A DNA stretch of 6,484 nucleotides from JAKPAM01 sp047605425 (GTDB lineage: Bacteria; Pseudomonadota; Gammaproteobacteria; Burkholderiales; Burkholderiaceae_E). The stretch covers positions 1 to 6,484 of the forward strand of contig JASGFT010000243.1 of the NCBI GenBank assembly GCA_047605425.1, read 5' to 3'. Below, in pieces: positions 5,653 to 6,484 of this stretch. The first letter of the stretch is position 1. Each line of letters begins with the position of its first letter. The notes under the pieces are model-generated. The model searched no databases, had not been told where the DNA came from, and saw nothing but the letters and a program-made list of their open reading frames with translations. The translations under genes were made by a program, and so were the position numbers.

Positions 5653-6484
5653 ATGGCGGAGCCGGACGCCAGCCAGCCCGATGCGCTGGCCGCCGCCGCC
5701 CAGTGGTTCGCGGTGTTGCGCGACGAGGGCGCCACCGCCGACGATCGGGCGCGCTGGCGTGATTGGCTCGCCGCCAGCCCGCGGCATGCGCAGGCCTGGC
5801 AACGGGTCGAAGCGATCGGCGGCGCGTTCGCGGGCGCCCGCGAGGCGGTGACGGCGCCGATCGCGCGCAAGACGCTGGCGCGGGCCGAAACCGCCACGCG
5901 GCGACGGCGAACCTTACGGCTGCTGCTCGTCGCCGGGTTTTCGTTCGCCGCGGTCGAACTCGTGCGGCGCACGGCGTCGGGCCCCGGCGAAAGCGGTTTA
6001 TGGCGTCCCTGGATGGACCCGATCGCCGCCCGCTTCGCCGGTGAACGGACCGGGGTCGGCGAAGTCCGCTCGCTGCGGCTACCGGACGGCGGCACGCTGG
6101 TGCTGAACACAGCGACCGCGGTCGACGTCGATTTCGACGCGGCGCTGCGCCGCATCGTGCTCAGGGCCGGCGAGATCCTCGTGACCACCGCGCCCGACGC
6201 CCGGATACCGGCGCGCCCGCTGGTCGTCGACACGGCGTTCGGCCGCCTGACCGCGCTCGGCACGCGGTTTTCGGTGATGCGCACCGACGTCGGCGCAGCG
6301 CTCTCGGTCTATGCAGGCACGGTCCGCGTGGCGCCGGCCGCCGGCACGCCGACGCGCGATGTCCCGACGGGGCGCCAGGTGCGCTTCACCGGTGACGCGG
6401 TGTCGGCCGACGAGGTCGCGGACATGGCTCGGGAGGGCTGGGCCGGCGGGCGTCTGATCGCCGACGACATCCGTCTCGATCGAT
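5653..6484 (+). CDS. fecR: FecR-family anti-sigma factor / transmembrane signal transducer (system 2), 3' truncated by window edge
   Basis: Partner of the adjacent FecI. The frame from ATG 5653 runs uninterrupted to the right edge (277 residues visible). Residues about 10-52 are the cytoplasmic sigma-binding domain with family tryptophans (AAQWFAVLRDEGATADDRAR, WLAASPRHAQAWQRVE). An arginine cluster of twin-arginine type (TRRRRTLR, 82-89) precedes a single membrane segment at about 87-104. The periplasmic FecR domain (about 131-225) shows LPDGGTLVLNTATAVDVDF, GEILVTTAPDA and LTALGTRFSV, all closely matching E. coli FecR. The sequence stops shortly after EGWAGGRLIADDIRL, equivalent to the ILSFSD region of E. 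coli FecR, so about 65 residues of the receptor-contacting C-terminus are outside the window. The truncation is due to the window, not a mutation. A weak GCGAGAA lies about 9 bases before the ATG. A TonB-dependent receptor gene is likely to follow, by family gene order. Confidence 0.92.
   Translation, partial: MAEPDASQPDALAAAAQWFAVLRDEGATADDRARWRDWLAASPRHAQAWQRVEAIGGAFAGAREAVTAPIARKTLARAETATRRRRTLRLLLVAGFSFAAVELVRRTASGPGESGLWRPWMDPIAARFAGERTGVGEVRSLRLPDGGTLVLNTATAVDVDFDAALRRIVLRAGEILVTTAPDARIPARPLVVDTAFGRLTALGTRFSVMRTDVGAALSVYAGTVRVAPAAGTPTRDVPTGRQVRFTGDAVSADEVADMAREGWAGGRLIADDIRLDR

Noticed and set aside
1..6484. Mobile elements, CRISPR arrays, tRNA or rRNA genes, phage remnants
   Set aside because: No transposase motif, terminal inverted repeats, spaced direct repeats or RNA-gene signatures were seen on reading the window; short GATC-rich stretches near 5620 are too small to count as a repeat element.

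Overview
The window is GC-rich DNA (roughly two-thirds G+C, with strong G/C preference at third codon positions). It reads as a Proteobacterium, most plausibly a beta-proteobacterium of the Burkholderiales, judging by protein flavour and base composition. Genus cannot be fixed from this stretch. It holds five confident protein genes besides the tail of a housekeeping gene, and apart from that tail they all belong to iron-starvation cell-surface signalling (the FecI/FecR/FecA type).

Layout. (1) Bases 2-607 (+) encode the C-terminal NADP-binding part of the beta subunit of proton-translocating NAD(P) transhydrogenase (pntB), entering from the left edge. A perfect 10-bp GC hairpin at 618-640 lies between it and the convergent gene next door. 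(2) A minus-strand gene set, read right to left, contains an ECF sigma factor (about 4912 to 4328), a FecR-type anti-sigma/transducer (4322 to 3186) and a TonB-dependent siderophore receptor with an N-terminal STN signalling domain (3075 to 685). (3) A control region of about 190 bp (4913-5102) separates this set from a second, divergent one. It contains a good sigma-70-like promoter facing right and a moderate Fur-box match over its predicted start point. (4) On the plus strand, a second ECF sigma factor very close to E. coli FecI (5103-5633) is followed by a second FecR (5653 to beyond the right edge, about 65 residues missing). A receptor for this second system probably lies just outside the window.

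How it should work, from the known family mechanism: the loaded receptor in the outer membrane signals through its periplasmic STN domain to the C-terminal part of the FecR protein. FecR crosses the inner membrane once and its cytoplasmic N-terminal domain then releases or activates the sigma factor, which transcribes the receptor gene. Iron repression through Fur would normally keep the sigma genes off. Set 1 is complete in the window (sigma, transducer, receptor in that order); set 2 is cut off.

No unprecedented system is evident. The points most worth a second look are the back-to-back arrangement of two different FecI/FecR modules around one candidate Fur site, the twin-arginine motifs in front of the membrane segment of both FecR proteins, and two hairpins in the leader of the receptor gene that could separate its expression from the upstream sigma/anti-sigma genes.
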